From Zingiber officinale (Eukaryota; Streptophyta; Magnoliopsida; Zingiberales; Zingiberaceae), in the NCBI RefSeq assembly GCF_018446385.1, contig NC_055990.1:25505891-25569890 (forward strand): a DNA stretch of 64,000 nt, read 5' to 3'. Shown here one piece after another: positions 26,901 to 41,848 of this stretch (positions within the stretch are counted from its first letter, which is position 1; each line of letters begins with the position of its first letter). Made by a program: the position numbers and the translations under genes. The notes beneath the pieces were generated by a model. The model worked only from the letters and a program-made list of their open reading frames with translations. It was not told the origin of the DNA and ran no database searches.

Positions 26901-27761
26901 GAGAGATTATAAATATACCATAGTAATTTTGATGTGACCAACCAAGTAAAGTTAAATCCTGTTAGTATTTAACCCCTGTGTCTAAGTGTGCAAGAACTCA
27001 GGAATACAGAAAGTCGAACGAAAGATGTAGTTAGCGATAAAGACGGCATGAGAGAGAGCTGACGGGCTCAGTGCATCTGAGGTACGAGGTGTTGTGGACA
27101 AGTACGCGGGCGGACAAGAAGGATGCGCGCGGCGTTTCTAAAGGATGAGAAGCCAGAGTGGAAGTTTGTTCAAAGGTGGGAAGTTGGGTTCGGGTGAGTC
27201 CTATTCCGGATGGTCGAGATCACCCAAGCGGAGCCAGAGCCAGAGCGGAAGACCCGGACCCAAGCAAGCAACCGAAGCAAAAGAACCCGAACCAAATAGT
27301 TAACATGATGTTAACTTGGGTTCAAGCGCTCGGAGCAAACTTTTATTCGGAACACGACGTGGCACGTTTTGGTGTGATGGGGATAAAAGTTTATCCCCTC
27401 CCATACCCTTGGAACTCTTCCAGGCGTCCCGACCAGGGCTATAAATACAACCCTGGTCCCAGAAGGTCAGAACAACACTTGTAATCCATTTCTTTTCAAT
27501 CTTGTTCTGTAACTGAGTGCTTTAATTACTGTAAAGAGGCTTCTCCGACTGATGGAGAGTTTAGTGCGCTTTCATCTTCCTTGGATTAACAACCTGCTCA
27601 GCTGTAACCAAGTATATTCTATTGTGTCTCTTCCTTTTTTTAATTAGTCTTTTATTTTTTGTGCAAGTGTTAGATTTATTAAAGCTATAAAAGTTTGAGG
27701 AAGGTTCATTTTTATTTGCAGGGTTATTCACCCCCTCTAGCTGGTTGCCAAGGATCCAACA
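23961..27761 (+). mobile_element. Gag-only LTR retrotransposon of copia type, with both LTRs and target-site duplication (broken)
   Basis: The left LTR is 23961-24806 and the right LTR about 26908-27761. A 5 bp duplication, atatg, flanks it at 23956-23960 and 27762-27766. Right after the left LTR comes a primer-binding site like that of initiator Met tRNA (tggtattagagc near 24809). The internal region carries a gag-like gene from 24864 (start MARPSINPPKFEG) with a CCHC-type knuckle region near 25640-25675. No protease, integrase or RT is seen; a purine tract lies just before the right LTR. In the part I aligned by eye the LTRs differ at about one position in seven to ten, so the insertion is old. 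The gag region is broken. The family is shared with the LTR at 24-998. Confidence 0.85.
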
Positions 27762-28090
27762 ATATGATGAACCATTGGGCTATTGGATTGAGTCTTATCC
27801 GAATTAGATTCATTGGGTTAGACTCAAATAAATCCAATCAATGGATTGAGTCTAATTCAAACTATACTCATTGAGTTAGACTCAATTGAATCCACTCATT
27901 AAAGAAGAATAGTGATGATTGATTTGGATTAATCATACATTAAAGAAGGAAGATCAAAAGTCAAAGAAACATTTGGTATTCATTAGATGAGTACAAAAGG
28001 ATTTTTTTAATGATTTTCGTGTATGACTTTTGAGTATTCATTCTAGTCTTCTTCTTCTTCTTACCTTGGTCAAAACTTCCTTGAGTTGTG
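27762..28090 (+). mobile_element. Old copia-type element remnant, right part
   Basis: This continues the remnant interrupted by the gag-only element. Repeated ggattgagtct and gttagactcaa phrases and ccattgggctattggattg are typical, as I recall, of the 3' non-coding region of plant copia elements. Boundary to the next LTR-like sequence is uncertain. Confidence 0.4.
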
Positions 28091-30105
28091 TTGGTGCAGT
28101 TGACATCAATGATCAAACCTAAGTTTTTGATAAATGACAAATAGATTAAAGTTAGATGTGTTGTGATCTAACCTTTCTACCAAGTGTGTAGGATTTGACT
28201 GATTTGACACTAGGCTGAAATCCAGTTAGGTCTGGAGGACCTGATAGCTGGTGTAAAAGTCTAGATAAGTCAAGGAATGACCTGATATCCGGTGAAAAGT
28301 CCGGCTAGGTCCGTGACTTGATAGTTGATCGAAATCTAGTTGGGTATGCGGACCTAACAACTAGCGGAAAGACCTGGTGGACAATGCGGGAGTCAAGCGA
28401 TTCTGTGTGGTAAGGTAAGTCACTCGAGGAGAAAGTTCCAGTGAGGATGAGTCCCAATTAGGGACTTTAGGCACGGGTCCAGTTTAGATTCATTTTGGAT
28501 TCCTAAATTGAGATCTTGACTAGATCCTGGTCTTAGACAGACATGGTCTAATTAATATACTATTTTATTATTATGCTAACTTTATTTTACAGGTTATACT
28601 TTATTTTTGGACTAACATGTTTTTGTTTGGTTGTAAGGTTGCAAACATAATCTCACATTGAAAACATATGAGAAAGATCATGAGTTTATAAGAAAAAGAT
28701 ATCTCCATTAGCATGAAGCCTTTTGGGTAGAGCCCAAAAGTAAAATCATGAGAGCTTAGGCCTAAAATGAATAATATCATATCATTGTAGAGATATCTAA
28801 ATTCTTTTCGATCTTACAATTGGTATCAGAGCGAGGTTGCTCTTCACCGGACTAATTGCCGGAAGAAGCACGAGCCAGAGCCATGATCCAAGATCAAACC
28901 ATGGTAGATGACCTGATGCTCTAGGGGAGACCCTGCGCAGGTTAAGAGTGACCCGATGCTTGAGGGGGACCCTATGGTTCTTTGTTTGAGAGGGGATTGT
29001 TGGGGTTGCAAGGTTGCAAACATAGTCCCATATTGAAAAAATATGGGAAAGATCATTGAGTTTATAAGAAAAAAATATCTCCATTGGTATAAGACCATTT
29101 GGGTAGAGCCCAAGAGCAAAACCATGAGAGCTTAGGTCCAAAGTGAATAATATCATACAATTATGGAGATATCTAAATTCTTTTCAATCCTACAATTTTT
29201 GCATGAGTTAAAGAGAAAAAACAGTGTTGGTGAACATTGCTCAAGGTGCCTCTTGTGCGAGTGGAGGCACCTCGAATGCTGGCCAAAGACTTCGCGCAAG
29301 AGAGCGCAGAGGTACCTCACATGCCTTTGGAGGTGCCTTAAGCTTAGCGCTGGAGGCACCTTGGAAGAGTGTTGAAGATGCCCTCCAAAGGATAAAAACC
29401 TAAGGTTGAAAAGCTTATTGTGACTAAGGTTTGTGGGATAAAATTTGCTCTTGGAGGTGCCCAAAACACCGACTTCAATACAGGCTACTCTGACTTCGTC
29501 CGTCTACTATGCTGCGATGCTACTGCGTCCAACTACTATTGAGAAGTTGTTCAACACCGAGATCAATCCGATCATCTTCAAAAGTGTTAGGTAACGAAAG
29601 TTTAATTCTGTACTTAATTAATGCATAAAGGGAAATATAGCTTGTTATATTTCTTCTAATTTTTCTATTGTACTTGTTCTCTCTTCCGGTGATTCCAGAA
29701 GAAGATTATAGTGGATTGCCCATTGATACAGTTCGAGAGATCGTAGGTCTTGGTCTTGGAATAGGAGTCACCGAAAGCTCTGAACCAAGTAACCGATCGA
29801 GTTCTTATTTCTTTCTGTTTCGCGCTACGATCCTACAAGTTGTTGGTAGCACAACAAAAGTTGTTTCTTCTTCAAATAGTGAGTTCGTGAGACGAACGGA
29901 AAACGTGTTCGTGTGGATACTGAAGAGGTGCAAACATTTTGATCATGCTGAGATTTGCATCCGAATCAAAGTTACTGTTGGGAGTATTGTTTACGCAACA
30001 AAGGTAACTATTATATTTGATAGAGTAGAAAACATATATACTATATTTGCAAGAATCTCTAGAGGAATCCTTTTCCGTTGCCTTATGTGTTATTTTTCGC
30101 ATAAG
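28091..30105 (+). mobile_element. Old LTR of a copia-type element, interrupted by a TRIM (broken)
   Basis: From gttgacatcaatgatcaaac (28098) the sequence follows a pattern I associate with long copia LTRs of this plant group: aggacctgatagctgg, caactagcggaaagacctgg, then (after the TRIM) ggaggcacct repeats, ttgtacttgttctctcttccg and ggattgcccattgatac. The flow resumes directly across the TRIM, which therefore landed inside it. No coding region. Exact ends not determined. Confidence 0.5.
28624..29194 (+). mobile_element. TRIM: 571 bp terminal-repeat retrotransposon in miniature
   Basis: Two direct terminal repeats of about 195 bp, 28624-28818 and 28998-29194, share ggttgcaaacata, gagtttataagaaaaa, atatctccatt, gggtagagccca, catgagagcttagg and gatatctaaattctttt. 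Both begin TG and end TACA. Directly inside the left one is a Met-tRNA-type primer-binding site, tggtatcagagc (28821-28832); just before the right one is a purine tract gagaggggat. The internal part is only about 180 bp with no coding potential. Flanking pentamers gtttt and atttt nearly match as a target-site duplication. It needs proteins from another element to move. Confidence 0.85.
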
Positions 30106-30660
30106 ATCCCTACATTTTGACCATCAAATGAGCAAAGTTGGATAGGAGTTGTTGCACCTCCATTGGTAGATTTGAGTTTAGGTCTATTACATCACTTTCG
30201 TAAGGAAGCAAAGTATAGACTATGTCTCCGTGCTTCATCTTGTTCAAAAATATGGACATAGAAAGTAGTATAGAATTATTGATTACCAAATTTGAAGGGG
30301 TTCCTTCTCGTCGAGGAGCCAATACAATGTTCCTCCCTTTGATACTTAGCGTATAAGTGTTCTTCCGTTCATTATGGATGACGCAATGATCATATTGTCA
30401 AGGTCATCCCAATAATATATGGCATGCGTCTATTGACATAACATCACACTATGTTTGATCGTAATACTTTTGTTAATAGAAAAAGTTAAAAGGCACCGCC
30501 TATATATGGTTACCTCACTCCTTTGCTCAGCCATGACAACTTGTAAGGTTTTAGATAACGATCCGCCTTCAACTGCAACTTTTGTATAACTTCTTTAGAT
30601 ATAACATTTTCACAGCTTCCATTATCAATAATATATAACGATTACAATATGAATACTTCA
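30106..30660 (-). mobile_element. Ty3/gypsy remnant, gag-pol spacer/protease region (broken)
   Basis: Minus-strand sequence reads APRREGTPSNLVINNS and HGDIVYTLLPYESDV, phrases I associate with the region between gag and RT in plant Ty3/gypsy polyproteins. No complete domain. Short, broken and old. Family assignment from memory only. Confidence 0.45.
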
Positions 30661-33244
30661 TCTCTAGTCAATATTATATTATAATAATACTTTAATTCTT
30701 ATCCATATTAATAACATTATGATATAATAATTAAATAACTATCACTGAGGATGGAGGTAAGGGGCGGACATGGACGACCACCCTCTCAATTTTTTAGTAT
30801 AAGAGATGTAGGAGTATAAAAATAAGGGTGAATGAGATTCAATGACACATCCACCCCTTTTAACATAAACACACGCCTTTCACTCATCCCTAATATGAAA
30901 TTCCTAACTTCATCCTTCAGTATCATAATATAAACATTTTATCTTTGGTCAACATTGATCAACACTGATTTATGTTGTTTAACATTATATTATAGTAGCT
31001 AAAATTCTCTTTATCTCTAGTCAATATTAATCAATACTAGTTAATATTAATTAATATTATATTATAGTAACTATAAGTTATTATTGATATTTTATTTTTA
31101 TCACTATCAATTAATATTGTAGATTACGATTCCGCAGCTATTATAACAAAATCAAAAATAAAAATAGTTTTTAAAAAATAAAATATAATAAATGAAAGAA
31201 GAATATCGATTTCAATAAAAAAAACAAGTGTCATTTTGATTTATATAAAAAAATATAATCATAAATGATATTTTTTAATTTAAAAAAATCAAAGATTAAA
31301 CTATATTGTACATTTTATATTACATGATTAATTAAACTAGATAACATTGAGTCGAAATGACCCATCTAATTATATAAAAATTTTCTATCAGTTATCAAGA
31401 TAAACTAAAAAGTATTTATAATGGGTGGTTCCAAAGTCTAATATCCTTTAGTGCAAATCTCATTTAGAGAAAATCTCTATAAATATATCATATCTAGGAA
31501 TTAAATCATAAGGAATTTGGAGATAACTAAATATCTTTACCACTGTATCATAATCCTAAAAGTATATTTTATATTACAGGACAATGTCACAATTGACGGA
31601 CAGAGATTTTCTGGTCTAGAATCCCTGAATTATCCTTGATCCCTTGTTCATTTATTGATTGGATAAACTAGATCCCCCTTATTTAAGTGGTCCAAAATTT
31701 TAGACCAAGAGTATCTGGCCAAGTAATTATTAATTAATTAAATTATTGCCAATCTTTTTCTCAACAAAACATTAAATTCTAATTCGACCGTCCAATGATT
31801 GGCTCAACGTGGACACAACTGCTCATTATCTAAATAACCCAACTTACTGATAATTTGCCAATCCCATCACTATGAAAAAGACACCCGCAGAATTGGATAG
31901 GGATTAGAAAAGTTCAATTAAAATAAACTGAATAAATCGATAAAACTGATTGACCGAATTTAAAAATCAATTCAGCTATTTTAAAATTTCATTTTTTTAA
32001 ATAAATGAGTTATATCCATTAATTCGATTCGAGTTTTAAAATAATTTATTAGTTTATTTAATTTTTATTAAAAAATTGGATCACTTCAGTTAGTTAAAAA
32101 AAGTTAATTTATTCAACGATTAAATGAGTTTAATTTTAACTAAACACTCCTGTCTGACATTAAAAAAAAACACACTCAAAAAGATCATTTACCTTTAAGA
32201 AAATGACATTTGTGAGCATCTTAGTAATTTGCCTACCAAAGCGGCTTCAGCATGTGCAATCTCTCATTCTTTTCATCTAAACAGGTAAAAGATAATATAT
32301 TTTTTTTCCAAAAAAAAAAAGCAAAAGACAAAGACAGAAGTAAAACTGAAACTTGAAGACTTTCTCTGAGGAAAATCATGTGAAACAATATCGAACTGTT
32401 CTAACTCTAACCCTTATTATATAAATATAGTTTGTTTTTTCTGGGGAGTGATGAGAACTGTCGAACCATAAAAAAAGCAAAAGCATAATGCAATCATTAC
32501 AAGACGGAAGTAGGGCAAAAGCAAGCATCATGAACATTGCAATCAAAATTTCAAAGTTACTTTTAGATAATGCTGCAATGAATGAAGCCAACATTTGTTT
32601 TATGATGTGGATATTTCCCACTTCCAATTCCCAAATCTATGTCACCTAAATCTATCAAAGTTACATGTTCACTAGCCAGAGTTGTCTACTGAGATTTCAA
32701 TCTCAACTGTGGATTTTGGACTAGTCTGATCTGATATAAGAAACTAAAATTTCAATTGCCTGATATCATCATAAGAAAGAAACTAAAATTTCAATTGTTC
32801 TTTTCTTTTCTTGGATATTCCTTATCAATTCAAACAAAACGTTAAAGATATTGCACTTCAAGTATCTAAAACCACTTACAATGCCACCATTAATGACTAA
32901 TAAATCGAAATAAATACCTCTCTTATGTACTGGTCACTATTCCAAAAACTAGTAGCCGTTCGTGATTTACCTACTCTATGTTGATCTTGAGACGGGTTGA
33001 CGAAACCACTGAGAGTATGCGTATTCGCCTTTTGTCATCATTAATGGCTAATAAACAACACAGATCCATCCAACATTACAATAAACAAACACCACAAAAG
33101 CAAAATCTGAAGAAACGTAAAGTAATTCCAGAAGCTTGATTCTTGTAATGAGAGTCAGCAGACAATGGCTTATCAAAAATAAAAATAAAAACTAGTCTCT
33201 GCTCTGATAACTTAGAATTGCATGATTGCATTATCCTTCACTTC
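30661..33244. other. Long AT-rich intergenic region without a recognised gene
   Basis: About 2.6 kb. Runs such as ttaatattaattaatatt near 31045 suggest decayed repeats. A minus-strand frame at 32376-32627 (83 residues with two hydrophobic stretches) has no recognisable domain and I do not call it a gene. Confidence 0.5.
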
Positions 33245-35367
<2,123 letters not shown>

Positions 35368-35464
35368 CTTCCCAGGGAGCGACTGGATACGATGTCGTTC
35401 AGAGGATCTACACGCCGATCGACAACCCCAAAGAAAGGAAATACGTGCCAGCGGCCATCGCCGG

Positions 35465-35485
35465 CTTATATAGGCAGAACCCTAA
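35465..35485 (-). promoter_or_regulatory. TATA box and telo-box of the eL43 gene
   Basis: On the minus strand TATATAAG (35472-35465) lies about 100 bp upstream of the ATG and is preceded by TTAGGGTT (35485-35478), the complement of the telo-box AACCCTAA. Telo-boxes are well known in promoters of plant ribosomal protein genes, so the pair fits the gene's role. Confidence 0.65.
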
Positions 35486-36098
35486 TTTGAACGATGCAGA
35501 TTCATCGATCGTTTGATATTTTTAGAAACCCATTTCTATTTGGGCTCGCGTAAAACTGAACCGTTCGATTCTTGGAGATTCGTGATCCACGAAACTTCGC
35601 TTAAATGGCCCATACAAAGCCCAACAACAATTAAAAATATAATTGAAATCCTTCGATCACCAAATAGTTCGAGTCAAATCCCCCTCTTGAACAGGCAACA
35701 TTTTTGTTTTAATCGTCTCCTCGGGAGCAAACATGCTTAATGTTTCCTCACTTTTGTCCCTGTCCTCACCTCTCTCTCTCTTCTTCCTCCTCTGCGTGCT
35801 CATTTTGTAAGCATTCAGATCATCCACATCCCCTGACAGCATTTCTTTTCCATGTCCCTCTGCATGCACTCACCTCTCTCCTCCATGACAGATTTTGTAA
35901 GCTTTAAGCTGTACGCATGGAGTTGTTACAGTACTGCAAAAGCGATGTCCATGTCCATGAGAGAAACAGATTCTTACCATATCAAATCAATGACACACTC
36001 TCACTAACTGCCACACACATTTAGTCAAGAAACACACACACACAGCAAAGCTTTGCTCATCATTTAATTCACAAATTTGCGGACCGGTGACGACTAGA
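35486..36098. other. Intergenic region between eL43 and the receptor kinase
   Basis: Contains the upstream part of the eL43 promoter and the 3' UTR of the receptor kinase, which should lie immediately left of 36099 on the minus strand. No other gene seen. Confidence 0.45.
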
Positions 36099-39000
36099 CT
36101 AGCTCGGACGTACAGGTAGAGCAGAGGAGGGCTTGGCTTGTTCCAGCATTTGGACCACCTCTCTCATGGTCGGCCTCTCCACGCTGTGCTCCTGGACGCA
36201 CAGCATGGCCACGAAGAACACTTGCATGGCCTCCTCCACCGGCACGTTGCTCAGCCAGGGGTCCAGGATCTTCACCACCGCGTCCTTGCTCCAGTTCGTG
36301 ACACTTCTCGTCCACTGGACAAGGTCCAGTCCTTCCTCTCCGAAGTCCCCTACCGGCCGCCGGCCGGTGATCAGCTCCAGCAGAACCACCCCGAAGCTGT
36401 ACACGTCGCTCTTCTCGTCCACCTTCAAAGTGTACGCGTATTCTGTATAAATGAAAAGGGTGCAGAATAAATTAAATCAGGGATCCCGATCAGGATTCAT
36501 AAGACGGAATCTTAGAAGCTGAAAATTTATTGTTTTATAACTGAGCCGTGGATTTGGTCAAAGATGTGTTGATAGTGCTAAAGAACAGCACTCAATTAGA
36601 ATGGGATGCCAAAGCAAAAGCAAAAGCAAGGCAAATGCTGTTTCCTTTCTTTGAGGAGTTGGCTGATCTCAGTGCCCTTCTTTTTATGGAAAAGAAACAA
36701 AAGATGGGCCCGACGTGAATAGGATCTCTCACTCAATGCCATGCTTCTGCAGATAAAGCGTACGACATGTTGCTTTAAAGTTTGAACGTGATCCATACAT
36801 CTTACCGTGTGGATCACTGTCTACGAGCATCTTTGTCAGATTCTTTTGTTTTTCCTAAATCTTAACCACAATCTAGTGGTAAAAACAGAGTTGAGAGTGA
36901 GTGAGTACCAGGAGCGATGTAGCCATAAGAGCCGGCGATCGCCGACATGCATTCAGAGGTTCCAGTGTCCCTCAAGTACTTGGCGAGGCCAAAATCAGCT
37001 ACGTGAGCTTCGAAGTTTGCATCCAGCAAGATGTTGTTGCACTTGATATCGCGGTGGAGGATAGGAGGACGGCAGTCGTGGTGCAGGTAGCACATTCCTT
37101 TGGCTGATTCGACGGCGATCCTGAGCCTCAGTTGCCAATTGAGGTATCCAGCTCGCTTTCCGTGCAGCAGCTCTCCTAAATTTCCGTTGGGCATGTACTC
37201 GTAGACCAGGAGATTGCAGTCCTTGTTGGAGCAGAAGGCGAGCAACCGGACGATGTTCCGATGCCGAATCTTGCCCAGCGTTTGAATCTCGGCAGAGAAT
37301 CCATTGTCGTGCGTCGAGCCCTTGCTGATTCCGAGCAGGCGCTTCACTGCGACCTCTTCGCCACTAGGCATCGTTCCTCGGTAGACGACGCCGGCTCCTC
37401 CTCTTCCTATGATACAGTTCTCTTTGAGGCATTCTACGATCTCTTGACTCCCGAAATCCAGTTTCTGGAATGCAGTCAGCTTCCACGAGTTAGAGTTTCT
37501 TCGCATCATCGAGCGTGTCTTGATGACTACTGTGAACGCGAAGACGATCGAACACGCTAAGAGGCCCAGCGCGAGTAGGAGCCTGGACTTCCCAGGGAGC
37601 TGAAACTTGAGACTCCCTTGTTGGTCTTGATGGAACGGAGAGCTTGCTGAAATGTTGCAGGGGTTCAGAATCGACCCGCAGAGCCTAGGATTGGAGAGAA
37701 AAGACGAAGCGTTGAAGTAGGCAAATTGCCCTGTCTCCGGCACTCTGCCGGAGAAATCATTGTGGGAGAAATCGGCGCAAGTTAGACTCTTCATGCTCCC
37801 GATCTCCTTCGGAATGTTTCCGGCCAACTGGTTCCATGAAACATTCAGATAGTTAAGTATTCTAATTCGAGACACTTGAGACGGTACCTCGCCGGACAAT
37901 TGGTTTCGGCTCAAGTCCAAGTAAGTAAGCAGAAAACAATCGCCGATCTCCGGAGGAATCCGGCCGGAGAAGTTGTTCATGCTCATATCTACCTTTAGTA
38001 CATGTCGAAGAAGGCCAACCTGAGATGGGATCTCTCCGTTGAACTGGTTGCCACTGAGAAGGAGAATCTGCAACGCTGAGAAGTTTCCGATGGAGCTCGG
38101 AAGAGGCCCAAAAAACTGGTTGTTAGATAGATTGAGCTGGCCTAGCTTTGTTGGTCGCTTTGCAGGCTCATCTGCTAGAACTCCGGTGAGATAGTTGTTC
38201 TGCAACTCCAGCAGTAGCAATTCCGGAAGGTAAAGGAAGCCTCCGGGAATGGAACCGGTCAAGTAGTTCTGCCCCATGCGCACCCTCACAAGAGTCGTGC
38301 ACTCACCGAGATCATCCGGCAGAGGACCAAAGAGGAAGTTGTTGAGCAAGATCAGTATCTCCAATGTCTTCCCAGTGCAGAGACCTCTGGGAACCATTCC
38401 GGTGAGCTTGTTGGTGGAGAGATCAAGCTCTCGAAGCCTGCCATACTGCCCAAGCTTGGGAGGGATAGTGCCGGTGAAGTTGTTGTGCCACAGTTTCAGA
38501 ACCTCCAAACTCGGCAGCTCCGCGACGAACAACGGGATCTCTCCGTGGAATTGGTTGAGGAACATGTGCAGCAGCTTGAGCTCTCGGAGATTCCCGAACT
38601 CCTTGGGTATCTCCCCGGCGAGCGCGTTGTTGGAGATGTCGAGGAATCTCAAGCTGCTCAAGTTGCCAAGTTGGGGAGGAATGGTGCCAATGAGCTGGTT
38701 GGTCTGCAAGAAGAGGGTGTCCAGCTTCACAAGATCACCCAATTGATGTGGGATTTCGCCTTTTAAGCCGCAGCTCGAGAGGTCGAGGTGGAGGAGATTA
38801 GTCAACCTCCCGAGCTCCGCCGGAATGGCGCCGTCGAACTCATTGAAGTAGCCCAAGTAAAGTTGTTCGAGAGTGGTGAGGTTGCCTAGCTCGGCTGGAA
38901 TACGGCCACCCAAGTCGTTCCCAGCCAATGACAGATAGCTAATGGCCGGAAAACCGCCATAGGCAGTGGGGATTTGGCCGGAGAAATAGTTCCCGCCGAG

Positions 39001-39540
39001 ATCCAAGTGGCGGAGCAGGGGCAGCTCCGGTAACGCCGCCGGCAGTGACCCAGAGAAGTCATTGTTGTACAAGTCGAAGACTTGCAGCTCCGCCATCGCA
39101 GAGAAGTTCCAATAGTTCAAGGAGCCATTGAAGTGGTTATTGGAGATGTTGAGGAACTGGAGGCGCAGGAGCTGGCAGACGCTCGCGGGGAACTCCCCGG
39201 CGAAGCTGTTGCCGGAGACCGAGAGGCGAACGAGCGCCTTCAGCTCCGCAATCCTCGGCGACAGGGAACCGGAGACGTTGAGGCTGGAGACGTCGAGCTC
39301 GGTCACCGCTCGCCCGGCGGCGTCGCAGCGGACGCCGCTCCACGAGCAGAGAGAAGCATGGTTCTGCGAGCTCCAGCTCCGGAAGAAGCCGTCGGAGGTG
39401 CGCAGAGATTGCTTGATGGAAAGAAGAGCAGAGGCCTGCTTCCTGAGGGAAAGGCCGGGGGAGTCCGAAGAGACGGCCGGAGAGAGGAAGAGAAGAGAAG
39501 AAGAGAGGAAAAGGAAGAAGCTCGCACCAACAACGGCCAT
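36099..39540 (-). CDS. LRR receptor-like Ser/Thr kinase of the CLV1/BAM class, closest to BAM3
   Basis: Two exons, 39540-36909 and 36442-36099, give 991 residues; BAM3 of Arabidopsis is, as I recall, about the same. Seen in order: a signal peptide (residues 1-25), an LRR N-terminal cap with CSWSGVRC, about 20 plant-type LRRs (GxIPxxLGxLxxLxxLxLxxN), a membrane segment near 651-672 ([16 protein letters not shown]), and a kinase with [11 protein letters not shown] near 710, VAVK near 731, HRDIKCNN near 828 and DFGLAK near 850; exon 2 starts inside YIAPEYAYTLK. The intron falls in the kinase after YIAP, the position usual for this clade. BAM receptors bind CLE peptides and act in meristem and phloem development; BAM3 senses CLE45 in Arabidopsis. 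The catalytic residues are intact, so a functional RD-type kinase is likely. Confidence 0.95.
36443..36908 (-). other. Intron of the BAM3-like gene
   Basis: 466 bp, donor G|GTACTC and acceptor tatacag|AATACG on the minus strand. Nothing else seen in it. Confidence 0.85.
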
Positions 39541-41848
39541 GGAGAAGCAGAGGAGAGGGAGGACTGTACAATGGAGGAAGGTGGTGGTGCTAATATGGAG
39601 GTGGAACAAGGCGCTGTCGCTCTCTTCTTTTTCCGGGGAAGAAAAGCCAAAGACCAAAGAGCAGTAGTGTATATTAAAAGAGGATACAACGCACTGTTGG
39701 AGCAGGACCGATCATTATAATTCGGCAAATTCCTTTGTTATTTCGTCTTCTGCTGCTGCTTCTGAAAAAGCAGCAAAATTGATCAGTAATTTGAGCTCGC
39801 AAGATGATGAACTGGTCTGAACACTGGCTCCAAGTTCAACCAGATTGGCTTCCGATCGAATGAACCGATTCGTGTGGTCTTCGAAACAACTGAGCCATTG
39901 GTTCCAGTAAGTGCAGTCTATTCTTCAGTAATGATCAAGAATTGGACAACTACAGGGACACAATTACCAGCCTTTGAAGAATCGATAAACATGTGCTCAC
40001 AAGACTCACTTTTGTCCTTTAGGCTAAAAACTATGCTCTTTATTAAGGGGAAAACTGCACTATGACAAAAGACTACTGCACAAAGAGAATCCTTAAAGTT
40101 GAAACTGAGAGGGGGGCCGAGGAACCAACTGTATACAAAAATAAAAAAGAAAAGAAAGTAATGATGAATCCGATAAAACTGAATCTTGAGCAACCGGTTC
40201 AGTACTGCAAAGTTTTTATCGGTCCAGCGTCCTATGGTTGGATGCCTTATTTGGAGGAACAAAGTGTATACAAATTACATCTTTGCGGTGGTTTCAATAT
40301 ACAGATAGAACTAGCAATTGATTTATTATGAATGATGGTGGCCAGGATGCTAAAGTCACAAGTAACAAATACACGAAGAGAATGATTGATTATAAATGTT
40401 AAAAAAATATTAAACAAGTTAAATTATGATGACACAAATTTCTGACTCTTGCTAACAAGATAAACTAGACTCATATAAGAAACATTACATTGAAAGGGCA
40501 ATACATAAAGAAAAAATGGCGTGTGCAATATGAAATAAAAAGGACCCATCTTCAATATTGGTGCTAAATATCCTGAGCATCATTTAATCTGAAAGAGAAA
40601 TATAACCTTGAAAGATCACCTAAGTGTGCGAACCTGAAGGTAAAAAAAAGTGGAACGTGAGCACGTAATTGCACTTTCATATCTTCTTAACATCAACTAT
40701 AAGTTATTTATCTCTTCATTGATCTATTAGATCGATATAAATAGTTCTGTATTTTAGTTCTTCAGGTTTTAAGGTAGTCCGAGTTCTTAACAAGTAAAAT
40801 GATTTTCTAAATAAAACATTTTCACCTGTATCTACATATATCAATTCCTGTATGTCATGAACACATGTTGATTCCGTTTTTATGCTCTTTTTAATAAATT
40901 ACCAATAATTTATCTGTAGCTCATGTTTCGATATACAAGATCTTCTTTTAATGTCTTTCTTTTTTAAAAATAACATATTTAATTAATCTTAGCAATAATA
41001 TTTCATATAACTTTGATCATGCACAAGGAAATATCATATGGAAACAAGTTGAAAGTGCCATACAATCTTACATGAAACAATGATGTTCAGATTCCTTTGT
41101 GAATCTCTTGTGGTAAGTAGATCAGTCGGAGGAATGTTCAGATTCCATCGTGAACCATTTCAAAGAAAAGGATTAGTTTTTTCACTGAAGAATGGAAAAC
41201 TCATCATCATTTCTACTACTGCATCAAACGATTGTCTCTTATATATGCAGAGTTTTTACTCCTTTGGAAGTAAAGGCTTATATGGTAGCAGTTTCACATG
41301 CAAGATTGTTCACACATCTTTCCTCAATTTATTTTTAACGAAGCAAAAGAGATGAATAAAAGAAAGATATTGAATGTATACACTTTTCCTATATCTGAAA
41401 TATTATAAACTACCAGATACTAACTTTTTAAAATGAAAATGATTTGTTCCCTGCATGATTTCATTTCAGTTTTGCATGAACCATTTAAAATGGAGCAATT
41501 TATTCTAATGAATAATTATTTCGCGATGAAAAATTTCATTCCAGTTCTATAAAAGAAAATAGAATTAAATAAAATGAGCAAACCAAATCAACTAGGGAAC
41601 TAGTGAAGGTTGTACTAAGCATATTAGGTTGATCAATCAAGCAAGGTATGCGCATGCTAAATGGACAAAGAAAATTAGGCATACTAAATAGACTAGTTAT
41701 ATTAAGAATTAGATGGATCTTTCCACTAGTTATATCATTCTATTATTGTAAAAAAAATATATAATTAATCATTTCCCCTTTTATTTCATTCTGATTCCAT
41801 TGAAAATCTCATTTCAATTCTATTTTAATTTATGCTCACGTACCAACC
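39541..41848. other. Intergenic region upstream of the BAM3-like gene
   Basis: The first ~130 bp hold the 5' leader of the kinase gene, with a CT-rich tract on the minus strand and a TATA-like tttaatatac near 39670-39680. The rest is AT-rich with no gene I can support. Open frames here (for example on the plus strand near 41080-41355) show no domain. Confidence 0.4.

Noticed and set aside
32376-32627. 83-residue minus-strand frame with hydrophobic stretches
   Set aside because: No conserved motif, no splice partner, AT-rich surroundings; chance is the better explanation.
36133-36470. Plus-strand open frames opposite the receptor kinase
   Set aside because: They are shadows of the minus-strand kinase exon, whose motifs and splice sites are clear.
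39082-39720. Long plus-strand open frames opposite the kinase N-terminus
   Set aside because: GC-rich coding sequence on the minus strand leaves open shadows; the encoded peptides are charged nonsense without domains.
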